Part shown: positions 50,731 to 62,329 of the stretch, piece by piece
How positions within the stretch are numbered: position 1 is the first letter of the stretch
Layout of the letters: each line of letters opens with the position of its first letter
Assembly (NCBI GenBank): GCA_028274465.1
Contig: CM051456.1
Span: forward strand, 186,001 to 250,000
From: Plantago ovata
Lineage: Eukaryota; Streptophyta; Magnoliopsida; Lamiales; Plantaginaceae
DNA length: 64,000 nt
Reading direction: 5' to 3'
Program-made: the position numbers and the translations under genes
Notes under the pieces: generated by a model
Database searches by the model: none
What the model was told of the DNA's origin: nothing
The model's input: only the letters and a program-made list of their open reading frames with translations

Positions 50731-51877
50731 TCAAGAGGCTTTTGGTCTGATGATGATCTCTCTAATCAGCAGCCCTCTCTTCCATTTCCCACCCTCGTAC
50801 TCGTACATAGAAATCTCCATCTCTCCAACCTTGCCAATGGAAGTTTTGAATTCACCCACTGGGATTTCTATCCATCGTTCTCTTTGCTTTTCGATAAAGT
50901 TTTCTTTGTGTTCTTGTTTGCTTCCATCTGGTAAGGTAAGTCTCAGGTTCACAGGAACATCCCAGCCATAAGCAGGATCAGCCAGCTTAACAACAAATAC
51001 AACTTGATACATTATTTCTGGTGATAGGTTAGCTATCTCAAATCTCCCATGTACCTCTAGCCAGCAAACATTGACCAATTCTGCAACTGTATGGCTTTCA
51101 TCACTGTAAAATAGTATGAACCAGCGTTAACTCAAAACATGAAATTTTTATTGTCTTTCCAGTTATTTGTTTGACTTATAGCCCGTCTATTATTGTCACT
51201 ACCTTGAGTCGTTCAGCAAGGGCCAGTGCCAGAAACGAGGGTCTTCTGCCCAAGTTATCAAGAGAGCTGGAGCAAATAGTGCGAAGCAGTTTCTTTTCGA
51301 CTCTTTCTCAACCCAAAACTTCTGCAAACCACAAATTTCTAAGAGCATTAACAAAAATAATAGTTTTACTACCTATGATTTGGAGACTTGTACAGTAAAT
51401 TTAAGAAAAGTTAATAACCTAATATGCAGGACAGATAAGTGGAGAACGACAGAAGTTCTGAAACTTGCATCTGAACAAGCGAATATAGTGTAAATTTAAG
51501 GCTTAAAAGTGTTATATGCATGCAAAGATCGATGTGACATTATGTGGGATCATATGTAATTTCAAGTGGTGTTTAGCACTTACCTTTTTTCTCTGGTTCA
51601 AGTACACACCAGCGTAAAGCTGTTCATACAATTTCTCTCTTGATGTCCTGTCTACAGGTGAATCGGCATGTTTCAGTATCTCTTCACAATTGTGAGGAAG
51701 TGGAGCTTCTGCTTTTGTGTGACTAACTCTAGCTGGAGCTTCAGTGGCAGTGGATTTAGCTTTTACTGGAGCTCCTGGAGTAGCTTTGGCATCAGTGTTA
51801 CTGCACTGTGGTAAGTTGTTAGTTGGCTCTTCGTACTTTTGTTCTTGAACACTGTCTTGTGATTGCCCTGCTCCCAT
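50731..51877 (-). CDS. PHLOEM PROTEIN 2-A1-like lectin
   Basis: Three exons (51584-51877, 51203-51321, 50731-51103) sum to 786 nt, or 261 residues. PP2 proteins are chitooligosaccharide-binding lectins of companion cells and sieve elements, connected with phloem wound responses and defence. The N-terminal 70 residues are low-complexity and Ala/Pro/Thr-rich, starting MGAGQSQDS, which fits an N-myristoylation site (Gly2 with Ser6). A linker LYEQLYAGVYLNQRKKKFW leads to the PP2 domain: FALFAPALLITWAEDPRFWH, ELVNVCWLEVHGRFEI, ADPAYGWDVPVN and YEYEGGKWKRGLLIREIIIR. Intron positions around the start of the domain match the PP2-A group. It lies 1.4 kb from the PP2-A9-like array on the same strand but is clearly a different, older subfamily. 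Confidence 0.9.
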
Positions 51878-53276
51878 TTTTTTGAGAAGACAGGAAATGA
51901 TCTTCTTATGTGAGGATTAATGATATTTTCTTAGTCTAGTTTTATAGACAATTGCGTGGCACTGGAACATGTTCTTTATTCTCGCACAATTAGGCTTCTT
52001 CTGCATAAACTGGAATATGTTCTTAGAACTTGTACGTTTATACTTTACACTAGTGCGGTTCAGGTAAATGACAAGTGTTTTTGTGCATTGACATACTATA
52101 TAATCTTACATAAACTATGTGCCACTACTTGTGTCGGGTCATGGGTCTTCGTTCCTATCTTGATATAAAGTTTGTCCAATTATAAGAATCAGAACCAGAG
52201 TTGTCTCTGTGGAAATGGAATACGATTCTGTTCTGCAGGAAAGAATAATAGCTTTAAATTGCACACTTTGCTCGGTTTACATATTTCCATGCATTATTTA
52301 GGCTTATCCTCTTCCTGGTAGTATATCACAATGTCAAACCACACGTGTGAAAAAGTTTAACTGTCCTAATAGAATTAAGCTTGTCTGTCTGACAAAGTGA
52401 GCTTGGATTATGAGAAGATTATTAATTACCAGAAAGGGTTGTAACTCGAGTAGTTAACTTGCAAGTGGCAACCAACTTAAATTATGATGTTATCAATCCT
52501 ATGCTTAATTATTTTCTGAGGCGCGTGGTAAATAGTGATCGATAAAAGGATAGGCTAGGTTATTCTATTCTTTGCTTCTGATGATGATAAACAAATCTGT
52601 CTTGTGTGTCTGTAACTCTGTATAAAGAGAAGAGTAGTGTTGCTTTTTCCAATTGTAGTAGTAGTAGTAGTAAGAAAAGCAGATTCTGCATATAGCAATT
52701 TCTTTGCCTTGAGAGAATTCAGTCATTCAACACCTTAATAGTAAAACCCATGGATGTGGATTTACAAATAATCATTTCCATACATCATTTTCAATCATAA
52801 TTAAGCTCTTGTAGGCCTAATAGATCCCTAGAAGAATTTTCTAGTCTGAAATGCGGAGTCAGAAATATAACAACAACAACAATAAAAAGCTGTGTTGATT
52901 ACAAGCAACAATATTGCTTACTTCATTCAAGAAGTTTGATTGCAGCAGATCATCATCATTCACAAGCAAGCAAGATCTGTTATTTATTGATATAATAATA
53001 ATAATGGGAAATTACAAAAACAAACCACTTAAGTGTGTGGCATAACATAACAACACATAATTAGTAGTATTACATCATTAGAATATGCAAACAAAAAGGA
53101 AATTATTTGAATGAGTGACACACACACACACATAATCCAGTTAAGGGGCTTGAAAACCTCACAAAGTAGAAACAGATCCAATTAATATATTGTTGAGAAT
53201 GCATTCTGAAATAGGTAATGTTTACTTCTTATATGAGTATGAGGAAATTAATTATGTACTAGTATTAATTAATTTC
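51878..53276. other. Intergenic between the PP2-A1-like gene and the PP2-A9-like array
   Basis: No coding gene is recognised. It holds the PP2-A1-like promoter and short microsatellites: (gta)n near 52655 and (aac)n near 52870, plus (ca)n at about 53118. The right end is the 3' UTR of the next PP2 gene. Confidence 0.45.
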
Positions 53277-54193
53277 CTACTCCTCCCTGGCAAAAGCATG
53301 GTGAATTTTAAGGCCACCCTTCCACTTGCCACTCCAAACTTCATACAAACCAAAGTGAAGCACGTTTTCGTCGTCATCTTCAGTAACTTTGTTTTGTTGT
53401 TCGGTTTTGTATTTTTCATCGAGGACGACGGGTGGAATTGTCCCTGTGATTTGTTGTTCCATGGTAGGATCGAAGATCTTCTTCTTCCAGGATGTTTTAC
53501 CGGATTTACCTCTCTTGGTCATGAAGTAGAGGGGATAGTTATCACCCCAGCCGAATGCATCTGGGGCGAACGATATTTTGAAACCCACAACATAGCTCTT
53601 GTTTGGCTTAGCATCTTTAACTTGTGCTGTTACCTCAAGCCAGCATACTTGACGTAGTTCTGCAGGCCCCTTACCACTGCATGATGCCATATATAGGAGT
53701 AATTTATTTACTAGCTATCAATTAAGATTAACCCTTACTTCCTTGTTATACTACTAGCTAGTACTAATGAATTAGTAGCTAGGTGGGTAATGAATGACTT
53801 ACTCTTCAGGTACGTTCCAGTATCTGGTGTCACCTCCCCAAACAATATTAAGCTTATCAGGCGATACTTCTACTATTGGACCATCCTGCAATTAATGCAT
53901 TCGCGCGGGACACAAGAGAAGAGAAGAGAGATCATATTTTCGTGTGAACAGAACTGAACTGAATATAATTTATTTGTAGCATAAAATATAACTAAGTAAG
54001 TTTGAACAGAACTGAATTGAATTGAATTAAACTGAACAAAATGAGATTTTATAGCTAATTAATTCATTCATTATAGGGGTGGGATCGAACTGCATGCTGG
54101 TGGTAATATAATAGAAGAAGAAATATATGTGCAGCATACCTTAAGTGTATTTGTACCTGCCAAATGGTGAGGATTTGAATATTCCGCCGCCAT
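53277..54193 (-). CDS. PP2-A9-like phloem lectin, divergent array member
   Basis: Three exons (54140-54193, 53803-53885, 53277-53676) sum to 537 nt, or 178 residues. The PP2 domain fills almost the whole protein, with no N-terminal extension, as in Arabidopsis PP2-A9. Landmarks are MAAEYSNPHHLAG, LNIVWGGDTRYWNVPEE, PAELRQVCWLEVTAQV, FAPDAFGWGDNYPLYFMTKR and FGLYEVWSGKWKGGLKIHHA. It differs from the three following copies throughout and has a Gln/Lys/Asp-rich insertion (EKYKTEQQNKVTEDDDEN) near the C-terminus, so it is the oldest branch in the array. Exon phases match those of the other copies, supporting common origin. The start is the first ATG in frame and gives the conserved NPHHLA motif. 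Confidence 0.92.
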
Positions 54194-55328
54194 GGATCGA
54201 TGGATGATCGATCAATAAAGTGAGTATTATTTTACTATGAATGAGTGAATGAATGAATGATATTGTTGTTTACTGACTGATTGATAATTCTTCTAAGTAG
54301 GAGGATTTTAATAGTTGGAGTTTAAACATGATAGATAAATGTATAATAATAATGGTAGTAGCTACTAGTATATATATAGACACCGACCGACTGAGCTATC
54401 TCTCTGCTCTAGTTAGCGTGTGCGAGGCTGGACAGGACAGGAGGACAAGGATGGGATCGATCCCCTGTACATATCACATATGGTGGTGGTGGTGTAAATG
54501 TAAAGTAAAAAAAAAGGTGTTTGATTTTTGGTATGTTCAGCGTTCTAAATCCTTTTAAGCTATCAGAATTTCTACTAAAGCATTGCAAAATGTTTATTTA
54601 TTATGTACTATAACTTCAACATATTTTTATTAAATCAAATACACGTTGAATATAACAACTCAGAAATTGATCAAACGTATGGTTTTGGGGACCGAGAGAG
54701 GAGTAGAATTTTAGTAGATGTGAAAAGCATAAAGGTAGATGATCTCGATATGATAATCAATCGCGCATTTGCCCACCTAGCTACCTACTTGTACTACTTG
54801 TCAATTGTCATGATGATGAAATAACTCAAATAATTAGTAGTAGTATTATTTATTCTTCTTCCACAAATTAATTTACTACTATACACGCACGCACCCACGA
54901 ACAGAATTAATTTACTAATTAATCCTTCCATCTATTTCATTTTAAATATGGTAAGATTAATATCATTTTCTCAATTTGACTACTTTTAAATTAATTGCAA
55001 AATAACTAGAAAAAGAATTGAGCTAAGAAAGTTTAAAACGTAAAGGACTACTACACCGCATCTCCATCGTTTGTTTATTTTCAGATACTGGCTAATGCCT
55101 ACACTTACTTACCGCGGGAATAAAAAAAAGGAAGTAGTGCCTTAATTAACTATCAGGCCAGGCCTCCACACCAAGTAAAGAATACTATACCATTTCACTC
55201 AATTCACTCAACCATTATAATAGTATCTTAATTTTCTAACCTTAGCTCCTATCAAATTTAATTCACAAACTAAAGTATTATGAGTGATCATCTAATAATA
55301 AAAATATGAATATTATCAAGTAAATGGT
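54194..55328. other. Upstream region of the divergent PP2-A9-like gene
   Basis: Mainly AT-rich DNA, with short repeats such as (gaat)n at about 54240-54258 and (ggt)n at about 54482. A tatatatata run lies at 54369-54378, about 175 bases before the ATG on the gene strand, and could serve as a TATA box. No other gene is seen. Confidence 0.35.
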
Positions 55329-55582
55329 TACTCCCTCCGTCCCAGAGCAGTTGAACTATTTGCTTTTGGACACAGAAAATAAGGAGAAGATTTAAATATT
55401 GATTTATATTGATAGTGGGTGTTGCTTTTACTTTATGGAGGATTTGTGGCCACAAAAATGTGTTGATGGAATATAAAATTATTATAACCATGTCCAAATA
55501 TGGCAAATAAATGAAATGGTGCAACTCTAACGGGACGCCCAAAATGGCAAAATGGTGCAACTGTTCTGGGACGGAGGGAGTA
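55329..55582. mobile_element. Stowaway-like MITE with well-preserved ends
   Basis: The 254-bp element begins TACTCCCTCCGTCCCAGA and ends with the near-exact inverted copy (tctgggacggagggagta). The ends match over about 24 bases with one difference and finish in the TA dinucleotide used as Stowaway/Tc1-mariner target site. The interior has no coding capacity. The good match between ends suggests fairly recent insertion. Confidence 0.9.
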
Positions 55583-55852
55583 TGTTGTTAACGGAGTAGC
55601 AATTCCAGAAATTCCCACACGCTTGGGTTGTGCCTAGTTCGTGGGCCATGAGAAATTCACTAGCGGGTAGTATTTAGATACCTTGGTGGTTTAGAATTCA
55701 CTACACTCCAGAGGGTCATAATGGGTTTTTACATGTTTACCCAAGGCGTTTGCTTTGTTTATAACAACTATGCATATCCAAAATAATTTTGAAAAAAAAA
55801 CAAAAAAAAACACTATATTAAGTAGTAGTATTTGATTTGCAATGGTATGATC

Positions 55853-56764
55853 CAGGGGCGTATTCAAAGGGGGGCAGGGGGGTCAAGTGCCCCCCCTCGA
55901 TTTTTGACCTGAAGTTACTATTATACTCTTCTTCAGAAAACAATGTCGAAATAATATTATATATTTTATGTATGTTGTAAAGTTCACATAAAGTAAGTGG
56001 TGTAGTGGTTGTTTTGTTGGTATTCTACCCGTTAGGTCTAGGGTTTGATTCTTCAATGTGTCATTATTTTACCTTCTTTTCTTCCTTTCCCTGTCTTTTC
56101 ACTTTTTATTATTTTTCTTTTCTTTTTTGTTTTTTCCTTTCGTTATCTTTTTACTACTTCTTATTTATTATTTTGCTCAATTGTACTTTTTTTTGTTCTT
56201 TTCTTTTCTTCCTTTCCTCACTATTATTTATTTTGCTCAAATTCTCCTATAGCATCTTTCTTTCCTCCTCCCTATTTTATTATTTATTTTTCTCAAATTC
56301 TCATAATATCCTTATCCTTATTTCAACCAAAGATTTCCTTCTCCCTTATTTCAATTTATGCAATTTAGCTTATAATTTTTCCTTTTTAATAAAAACTCAA
56401 TCATTGTATTTTCATTGTTCAAATATTAATTAATAATACTATTACTTATTTAGACATGATCATTTGTTCTAAATAATAAACATATTTAACACTAGAAAGT
56501 ATCCATTGTGTATGGTTTTAACTAAATGAATATATGGGAAACCCATTATAATATTCAGATAATCTTTTTTTAACAAAATTTGGAAATACATCTACAATTA
56601 ATGAAGTTTCTTTATATTTCAAGATAACTTTTGTTTTATGAAATACTTTGACTAGGATAAAATGATAAAAGATATTGTTTTAAAATAAATTAAACTACAA
56701 TATTTTGTCGGCACTCCTCTTACAAATTGTGCCCCTCAAAGAAAATTTTCTGCATCCGCCACTG
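55853..56764. mobile_element. Non-autonomous hAT-like element
   Basis: The ends are imperfect inverted repeats: CAGGGGCGTATTCA on the left and CAGTGGCGGATGCA on the right read inward. They are flanked by a near-perfect 8-bp target duplication (gtatgatc at 55845-55852 and gtctgatc at 56765-56772), as expected for hAT elements. The subterminal left part is G/C-homopolymer rich (ggggggcaggggggtc). The 912-bp interior is T-rich, codes for no transposase, and includes a tRNA-like promoter at about 55996-56051. Its long apparent reading frames (Phe/Leu/Ser-rich) are products of TTC/TTT bias. Confidence 0.75.
55994..56052 (+). other. tRNA-like A and B boxes inside the hAT-like element
   Basis: The sequence agtggtgtagtggttg resembles a tRNA 5' half with an A box (TGGTGTAGTGG), and ggtctagggtttgattc, some 35 bases later, resembles a T-arm with B box GTTTGATTC. 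The spacing is tRNA-like, but no acceptor stem or anticodon arm could be folded by eye. It is more likely a tRNA-derived (SINE-type) fragment than a working tRNA gene. Confidence 0.4.
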
Positions 56765-57470
56765 GTCTGATCGATAGACTGTCTATTTAATTAACCAACT
56801 CCATCGATCTCAAATAAGTACGTACGTACATAAACTTTCGCGCATCTGACCCGGGTCTAAAAAACGTGTGTTTTGTCAGTGATTGGTGGCCAAAACGATG
56901 TGTGTTTGGATTGCGAAATGAGCCTTTAAATAAATGACACATTCGAAATACAACATGTTGGTGATTGGTGCATATGTGTCCGTATTTTATAATTTTACCT
57001 GCCTGTTCTTTAAAACTAACACAAAATTAATTATAAAACACAATTGCACATATTGATTGGTACAACAGGTGTCAAATGTGTGGTTGCAACCGTTATACTT
57101 TACCATTATCCTCCAAACAGTAATGAGGTCCATTAATTTCTACATGGATGAATGAACTTGTTGACAAATAAAATTAAAGCTCTCGTAATACCATATAATT
57201 CATATCTCGTAATACCAAAAGTTTGTTTTGTTCAGCCAATTTTAAAGAGTAAAGATGTTGCAACTACTAAATTTTAGTAACAGAGAAGTTTCTGAGTTTT
57301 TGTTTCATTATGATCTGTGAATGATATTCATATACATTACATGAAGAAAATCTGCAAACTGCAAATCCTGCTTGACAACAGTTCGTTCTCTAGCTGTAAA
57401 AGTTGAATGAACAAATGTAAATGAAGAACTTGTACAAACAATTATATATATATATATATCCTCTATAAGT
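56765..57470. other. 3' side of the first young PP2 tandem unit
   Basis: The region left of about 57290 shows no recognised feature. From about 57290 the sequence (ctgcaaactgcaaatcctgc and following) is shared with 60050-60130, marking the 3' flank of the duplicated PP2 unit. Confidence 0.5.
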
Positions 57471-58223
57471 TTACAGTGGCCTTGCATTTGCCTTGTGAAT
57501 CCTAAGGCCTCCTTTCCACTTTCCACTCCACACTTCATAAAGACCCCAGTGAATCACCACGTCGTCTGATTCGACTGTTTTCTCCACTTCCCTGGTGATT
57601 TCTCTTCTCGTACCATTAGCATCTAATACAATCTTCTTCCACGACGCTTTCCCATCTTTCCCTCTCTTGGTCATGAAGTAGATCGGATAGTCGCTACCCC
57701 AACCGAATGCATCTACTGCAAATGATATTTCGAACCCCACCTCAAACTTCTTCCTTCTATCACTCCCTTCTATCTCAATGGAAGTTGTCACCTCCAGCCA
57801 ACACACTTGGCGTAGTTCTGCGGGTTTGTTCCTGCAGTAAAAATAGTTCAATCAGATGTCGAATTCATACCGAGGATAGTATATATTGGTAATACTAAAA
57901 TAATTTTATTATTTCACACATCAAGTTAGCTAGATATTGAACTCACTTGTCGTCTGGTATGTTCCAGTATCGAGAATCTCCGCCCCAAACGATGTTAAGA
58001 GCTTTAGGCCTTACAATTATTGTCTTATGATCACCATCATCCTGCAACAAGAACAAAATGATGTCATGTATTATACATCAAGTAATGAAATACTGTTTTT
58101 GATCCTCTGATGTCAATATAAACATTTCAACAACTAAACTAGTTATACTGTAAGAACAAAAAGTACCTTATATTTCTCGCCTGGATTTGCAAGGTAGTGA
58201 GGATTTATGTATGAGTCGGCCAT
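57471..58223 (-). CDS. PP2-A9-like phloem lectin, young tandem copy 1
   Basis: Three exons (58167-58223, 57947-58041, 57471-57831) sum to 513 nt, or 170 residues. The protein starts MADSYINPHYLANPGEKYK, continues through KALNIVWGGDSRYWNIPDDK, PAELRQVCWLEVTTSIEIEG, DAFGWGSDYPIYFMTKRGK and ends WSGKWKGGLRIHKANARPL. It lacks a signal peptide and membrane segment, as expected for a cytosolic/phloem lectin. Compared with copies 2 and 3 it has the longest acidic stretch at the exon-2 start (DDGDHK) and the C-terminal variant ANARPL instead of AFARPL. All splice sites are GT-AG, and the frame is open, so it looks functional. Expression and ligand are not deducible from sequence. Confidence 0.93.
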
Positions 58224-58357
58224 AGTCGGTTCAAACTTCAAATGTTTATATATATATAGGTAGAACTTAAAAGCTATTGAAGAATAGGATGAACTGCTGA
58301 ATCTGCAGTTGATGAATGAATGAATTAGTTTGAGGAGATGATTTCTTGATATTGGAG

Positions 58358-58365
58358 TATATATA
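58358..58365 (-). promoter_or_regulatory. TATA box of PP2 copy 1
   Basis: TATATATA about 135 bases upstream of the ATG, inside the block gatattggagtatatatag conserved in all three young copies. Confidence 0.6.
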
Positions 58366-59000
58366 GAAGGAGAAATATGTATTACATCTTGTACAGATAA
58401 GGTCATGGTGGTTTAGAGAACCATTTCTATATTTTAACATGTGTGAGAAAACATAGTTACTTAAACACAAGGGAATATATCAAACAAGTCATGTTGTAGT
58501 AGTATATTTTTTCAACAAGTTACATCTCAAAGATTGATGCTTAAGTACATGCAGCCATCTATACAGATTCCTCATATTAAACCAGAACAGCGCAATTTTG
58601 ACACTGCTGCATATTGAAGCTAGCAATACATCCAGATGTTCAATTCTTATTGGATAATTTAAGCGTCGCCCTGTCAGAAAAATCAATACGAAGTACAAAT
58701 ATTCCTTCAAATAATTTAATAACTACTTGTAAGGCATCTCTTTTATGATGCTGTTCTCCATAAATAGGCTGGGAATATATCTTATGATAATGCTTATCAA
58801 AACCTCCCCAGGCAGCCAAAAAAGGTACAAAAAATGATTCATCAGTACAAAAAGATTCATTCTCCGCGTGCAATGTTGAAACGGGTGACAGCTGACTTTC
58901 AATATGCAAGCTCTGATGTGAAAGCACACACCATTTTGCAAGATCCGTGAAAATAAACGACTATATATGCCGTAATAAGCATGCATGTAGAATCTGAGGT

Positions 59001-59437
59001 TACACGCGCGTTGTACAGATAGATATATAGCTCAAATAGGAAAGAATGTACTTGGTAGGATTTATCTTACTGCATGCAAGAAGCTAGCTGTAGAATAAGT
59101 TGAAAGAAAAAGCTAGGGTAATATGAACTATGAGAAACTCTCAAGTCGCCAACAATCTAGAAAGAGAAGTTGATGATTGAATATATACCAGTTGTTTCCG
59201 GGTCACTGTTAGAATATTGTCTGATAGACAATACTAATTCTTAATTCTGATAAGTTTTTTTTTTTTTTTTTTCCTGTTGTTGTTGGAAAGGTACTAATGT
59301 ACTACTACCAGACTACTACATAGGAGTTCATACAAGCATGCTTCGAGTTATGTCAGACTTTGCTAGAAAAACCGAAGAATGTAGCAAATTATTGGTTACA
59401 TACCGAATAAGCCACCTAGGGCAAATGAACCAAACTA
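59001..59437. other. Spacer in the PP2 array
   Basis: Unique AT-rich DNA with a T17-T18 run at about 59257-59273. Nothing coding is recognised. Confidence 0.35.
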
Positions 59438-59964
59438 TTAAACTAGATGGCGAATAAATAAGGTCAAAGTCTTAACAAAGACTCGGCAATGTTCTCTTCG
59501 ATCATGAGCGCTTCCTACTTTGGCTAATGCATCTGCCACAAATTTTACAAACATTATGTTGAATAATATCAAACTTATAAAGCCTAGCTAGTAATAACCT
59601 TGTCACACATAGCATTATAAGCAGTTTGATGGAAAAATCTTCAATTGGATGATGAGGCCAAATAAAATCATCCTTCCTAGCTAGCACTATCATCATCAGG
59701 TAAAGGAATAGCCATAATATGGAGGAAATTTGCAAAATCTTTTCAGCTGGCATCAAAATCTTTACTTGCTGCGCGTACTGATTTTAGTGGAATATATGGA
59801 ACACTTACGTGATAAGATTTATACAGAGATAAAGAAGCTGCAAGAGCTTCCTCCTGCGAGCTAGTCCGACTAATTAAACATCTTCCAGTTCCTGATTTGA
59901 AGACTAAAAAATCAAGAGGCGGCGGTGTAAGGTCCAAAAAGAGAAAAGAAAGATATGCATTCAA
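59438..59964 (-). pseudogene. Degenerate LINE remnant (zf-RVT and RNase H-like)
   Basis: Minus-strand translation in broken frames gives DDFIWPHHP near 59670, followed in another frame by SAYNAMCDKV-like sequence. Together these resemble the zinc-binding segment after reverse transcriptase in plant LINEs. Further on comes FVADALAKVGSAHDRREH ending at a stop (59438-59440), which resembles the C-terminal end of a LINE-type RNase H domain (VADALAK motif). Several frameshifts and stops separate the parts. The upstream open stretch (59743-59964) is not recognised. This is a coding relic of a non-LTR retrotransposon, not a functional gene. Confidence 0.5.
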
Positions 59965-60217
59965 ACAAGTGTGAAATAATTTTGAGGACTAAAAGTAAAG
60001 AAAATGTAGCAACAGAGGACAAGTGTAAGTTTTATTTCATTGTGATCTGTAAATGACCATATTCATATTACAACACATGAAGAAACTCTGCAAACTGCAA
60101 ATCCTGCTTGACAACCGTTCGTTCTCTAGCTGTAAATTAAAAGTTGAACAACAAGTGTACAATATGTAAAACTTGAACAAACAAAACAATGAATTATCCT
60201 TTCAAAATTGTATGAGT

Positions 60218-61005
60218 TTACAATGGCCTTGCAAATGCCTTGTGAATCCTAAGGCCTCCTTTCCACTTCCCACTCCATACTTCATACAGACCCCAGTGAA
60301 TCACATCGTCAGATTCGACTGTTTTCTCCACTTCCCTGGTGATTTCTCTTCTCGTACCATTAGCATCTAATACAATCTTCTTCCACGACGCTTTCCCATC
60401 TTTCCCTCTCTTGGTCATGAAGTAGATCGGATAGTCGCTACCCCAACCGAATGCATCTACTGCAAATGATACTTCAAACCCCACCTCAAACTTCTTCTTT
60501 CTATCACTCCGTTCTATCTCAATGGAAGTTGTCACCTCAAGCCAACATACTTGACGTAGTTCTGCGGGTTTGTTCCTGCAGTAAAAACAGTTCAATCAGA
60601 TATCGAATTCATACCGAGGAGAGTACTATTTGTAATACTAGCTAGCTATCTAGATGTTTTCAGTTGAAAATTAACTTATGGTTTTATTATTTCACACATC
60701 AAGTTAGCTAGATTGAACTCACTTGTCGTCTGGTATGTTCCAGTATCGCGAATCTCCACCCCAAACGATGTTAAGAGCTTTAGGCCTTACGATTATTGTC
60801 TTATCATCCTGCAACAAGAACAAAGGATGTCATGTTATGTATATATATATACATCAAGTAATGGAATATATACTGTTTTTTTATCCTCTGATGTCAATAT
60901 ATACATTTTGACAACGAAACTAGCTAGTACTGTAAGAACATTAAGTACCTTATATTTCTCGGCTGGATTTGCCAGATAGTGAGGATTTGTGTATGATTCG
61001 GCCAT
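60218..61005 (-). CDS. PP2-A9-like phloem lectin, young tandem copy 2
   Basis: Three exons (60949-61005, 60723-60808, 60218-60575) sum to 501 nt, or 166 residues. It is nearly identical to copy 1 in exon 3. Differences include IERSDRKKKFEVGFEVSF for IEGSDRRKKFEVGFEISF, one fewer Val in SDDVIHWGL, and a shorter exon-2 start (DDKTIIV, lacking the GDH insertion). The N-terminus is MADSYTNPHYLANPAEKYK. Each length change is a whole number of codons, so the frame has been kept under selection or by chance over a short time. The C-terminus AFARPL is shared with copy 3. Role as in the other PP2 copies; no defect seen. Confidence 0.93.
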
Positions 61006-61110
61006 AATCAGTTCAAATGTGTATAGCTAGGTGGTAGAACTTAGAGCTGTTAAAGAATAGGAAGAACTGCTGAATCTGTAGTTTGAGGAGCTGAGTTCTT
61101 GATATTGGAG

Positions 61111-61118
61111 TATATATA
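61111..61118 (-). promoter_or_regulatory. TATA box of PP2 copy 2
   Basis: TATATATA about 106 bases upstream of the ATG, inside the conserved gatattggagtatatatag block. Confidence 0.6.
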
Positions 61119-61700
61119 GAAGAAATATGCATGCATGTGTTGTATGTTGAACATAAAGGTCATGGTGGTTTAGAGAATCATTTCAGCAATGTACGCGCAG
61201 CCATACAGATTCCTCGTTTTTTAATCCAAAACAACGCGATTGGACAATTTAAGCGTCGGCTGCCAGACAAATCAATACTCCTGACCAGTACAGAGTACAA
61301 ATTAATATTCCTTGAAATATTTTTTTGATATATAAAGTAGAAAAGCATCTGTTAATTTTATGGTGATGTTCTCCACAAATAGGCTGAGGAATCTTATCTT
61401 ATGCTAATGCTTATCAAATAGCTAGGCAGCCACGTAAAAGTTACAAAAAATGACTCACATAATTCTTGTTATGATAAGTACAAGAAGATTCATTCGATCT
61501 CCGTGTGCAACGTTGAAACTGCTGCTGACAGCTGACTTTCAATAAGCAAGCACTGACGTACGCTAGCTTGAAAGCACCATTTGACAACTACTTCATATAT
61601 GCCGTACTAGGCATGTAGAATCTGATGGAGGTTACAAGTTGCATATATAGGTCATCAACTAGCTATAGGAAATTTGTGTTAATTACTGCAAGAAACTAGG

Positions 61701-62329
61701 TGTAGAATAAGATGGAACAGAAAGGGTAAAATGTCCATATCAGAAACCAACTCATAGATGAGGACATGAAGTAGTTCTTATGATCAAGTCACCAAGACAC
61801 CAACAAGCTAGAAACAGATCGAATATATACCAGTGGTTTCAATTCGGGGTCAGTACAGACAGTACTGTTTGAATATTGTGTGATTCTTAGTTCTATAAGA
61901 TCATAACAGTATAAGACATTTGCAGGACGTTAAATTACTGGATGGAGTATATATATAACAGTGTCATGACTCATGATCATGTAATCTTAGACAGACTCAT
62001 GAAAATAACTTACTTGTTCATTAGTAGTTCCCTGATCAGTTGATTCGGAAACACATGTATGCATGCATTTAAAATAGCAGGAAATTAACACATGCAGGAG
62101 CACTAACATATAGCCCACCCAGTCCTGTGCATGAAACCATGCATGCAGTATAATCGAGATGCATGCATGATCATCGTCTTGAATTTGTCCACTGGTGCTG
62201 AGGGTAACTCTAGGTAGCTAGCTAGCAACTGGCATGTGAAAGGATCCTTGTTATGGAGTAAAGCAAAGAAAGACGCAGTCGGAGCAGGAAGTGATTAACA
62301 ATATATATCCTCCTTCCTTTTTATTGTTA
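61701..62329. other. Spacer between PP2 units 2 and 3
   Basis: AT-rich DNA with several gcatgc-type palindromes (tgcatgcat at about 62060, 62130 and 62160). No gene is recognised. Confidence 0.35.

Larger units (their letters stand above)
57290..59000 (-). repeat. PP2 tandem unit 1 (gene plus flanks)
   Basis: The unit holds the gene at 57471-58223, its 3' flank and about 750 bp of upstream DNA that recur around the other two young copies. Shared upstream blocks include acagattcctcat, gcaatacatccagatgttca and taatttaagcgtcgcc (58561-58670). Boundaries are approximate. Confidence 0.75.
60020..61700 (-). repeat. PP2 tandem unit 2 (gene plus flanks)
   Basis: The 3' flank (60060-60135, with ctgcaaactgcaaatcctgc) closely matches unit 1. 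The upstream part (61180-61600) aligns with units 1 and 3 but is more diverged, with atttaagcgtcggctgcc at 61247-61264 against taatttaagcgtcgcc elsewhere. Boundaries are approximate. Confidence 0.7.

Noticed and set aside
55994-56052. A functional tRNA gene
   Set aside because: Only A- and B-box-like parts are visible; no acceptor stem or anticodon arm can be paired by eye.
56005-56433. Overlapping Phe/Leu/Ser-rich open frames on the plus strand
   Set aside because: They sit in a T/C-biased tract within the hAT-like element, are open in more than one frame, and resemble no protein.
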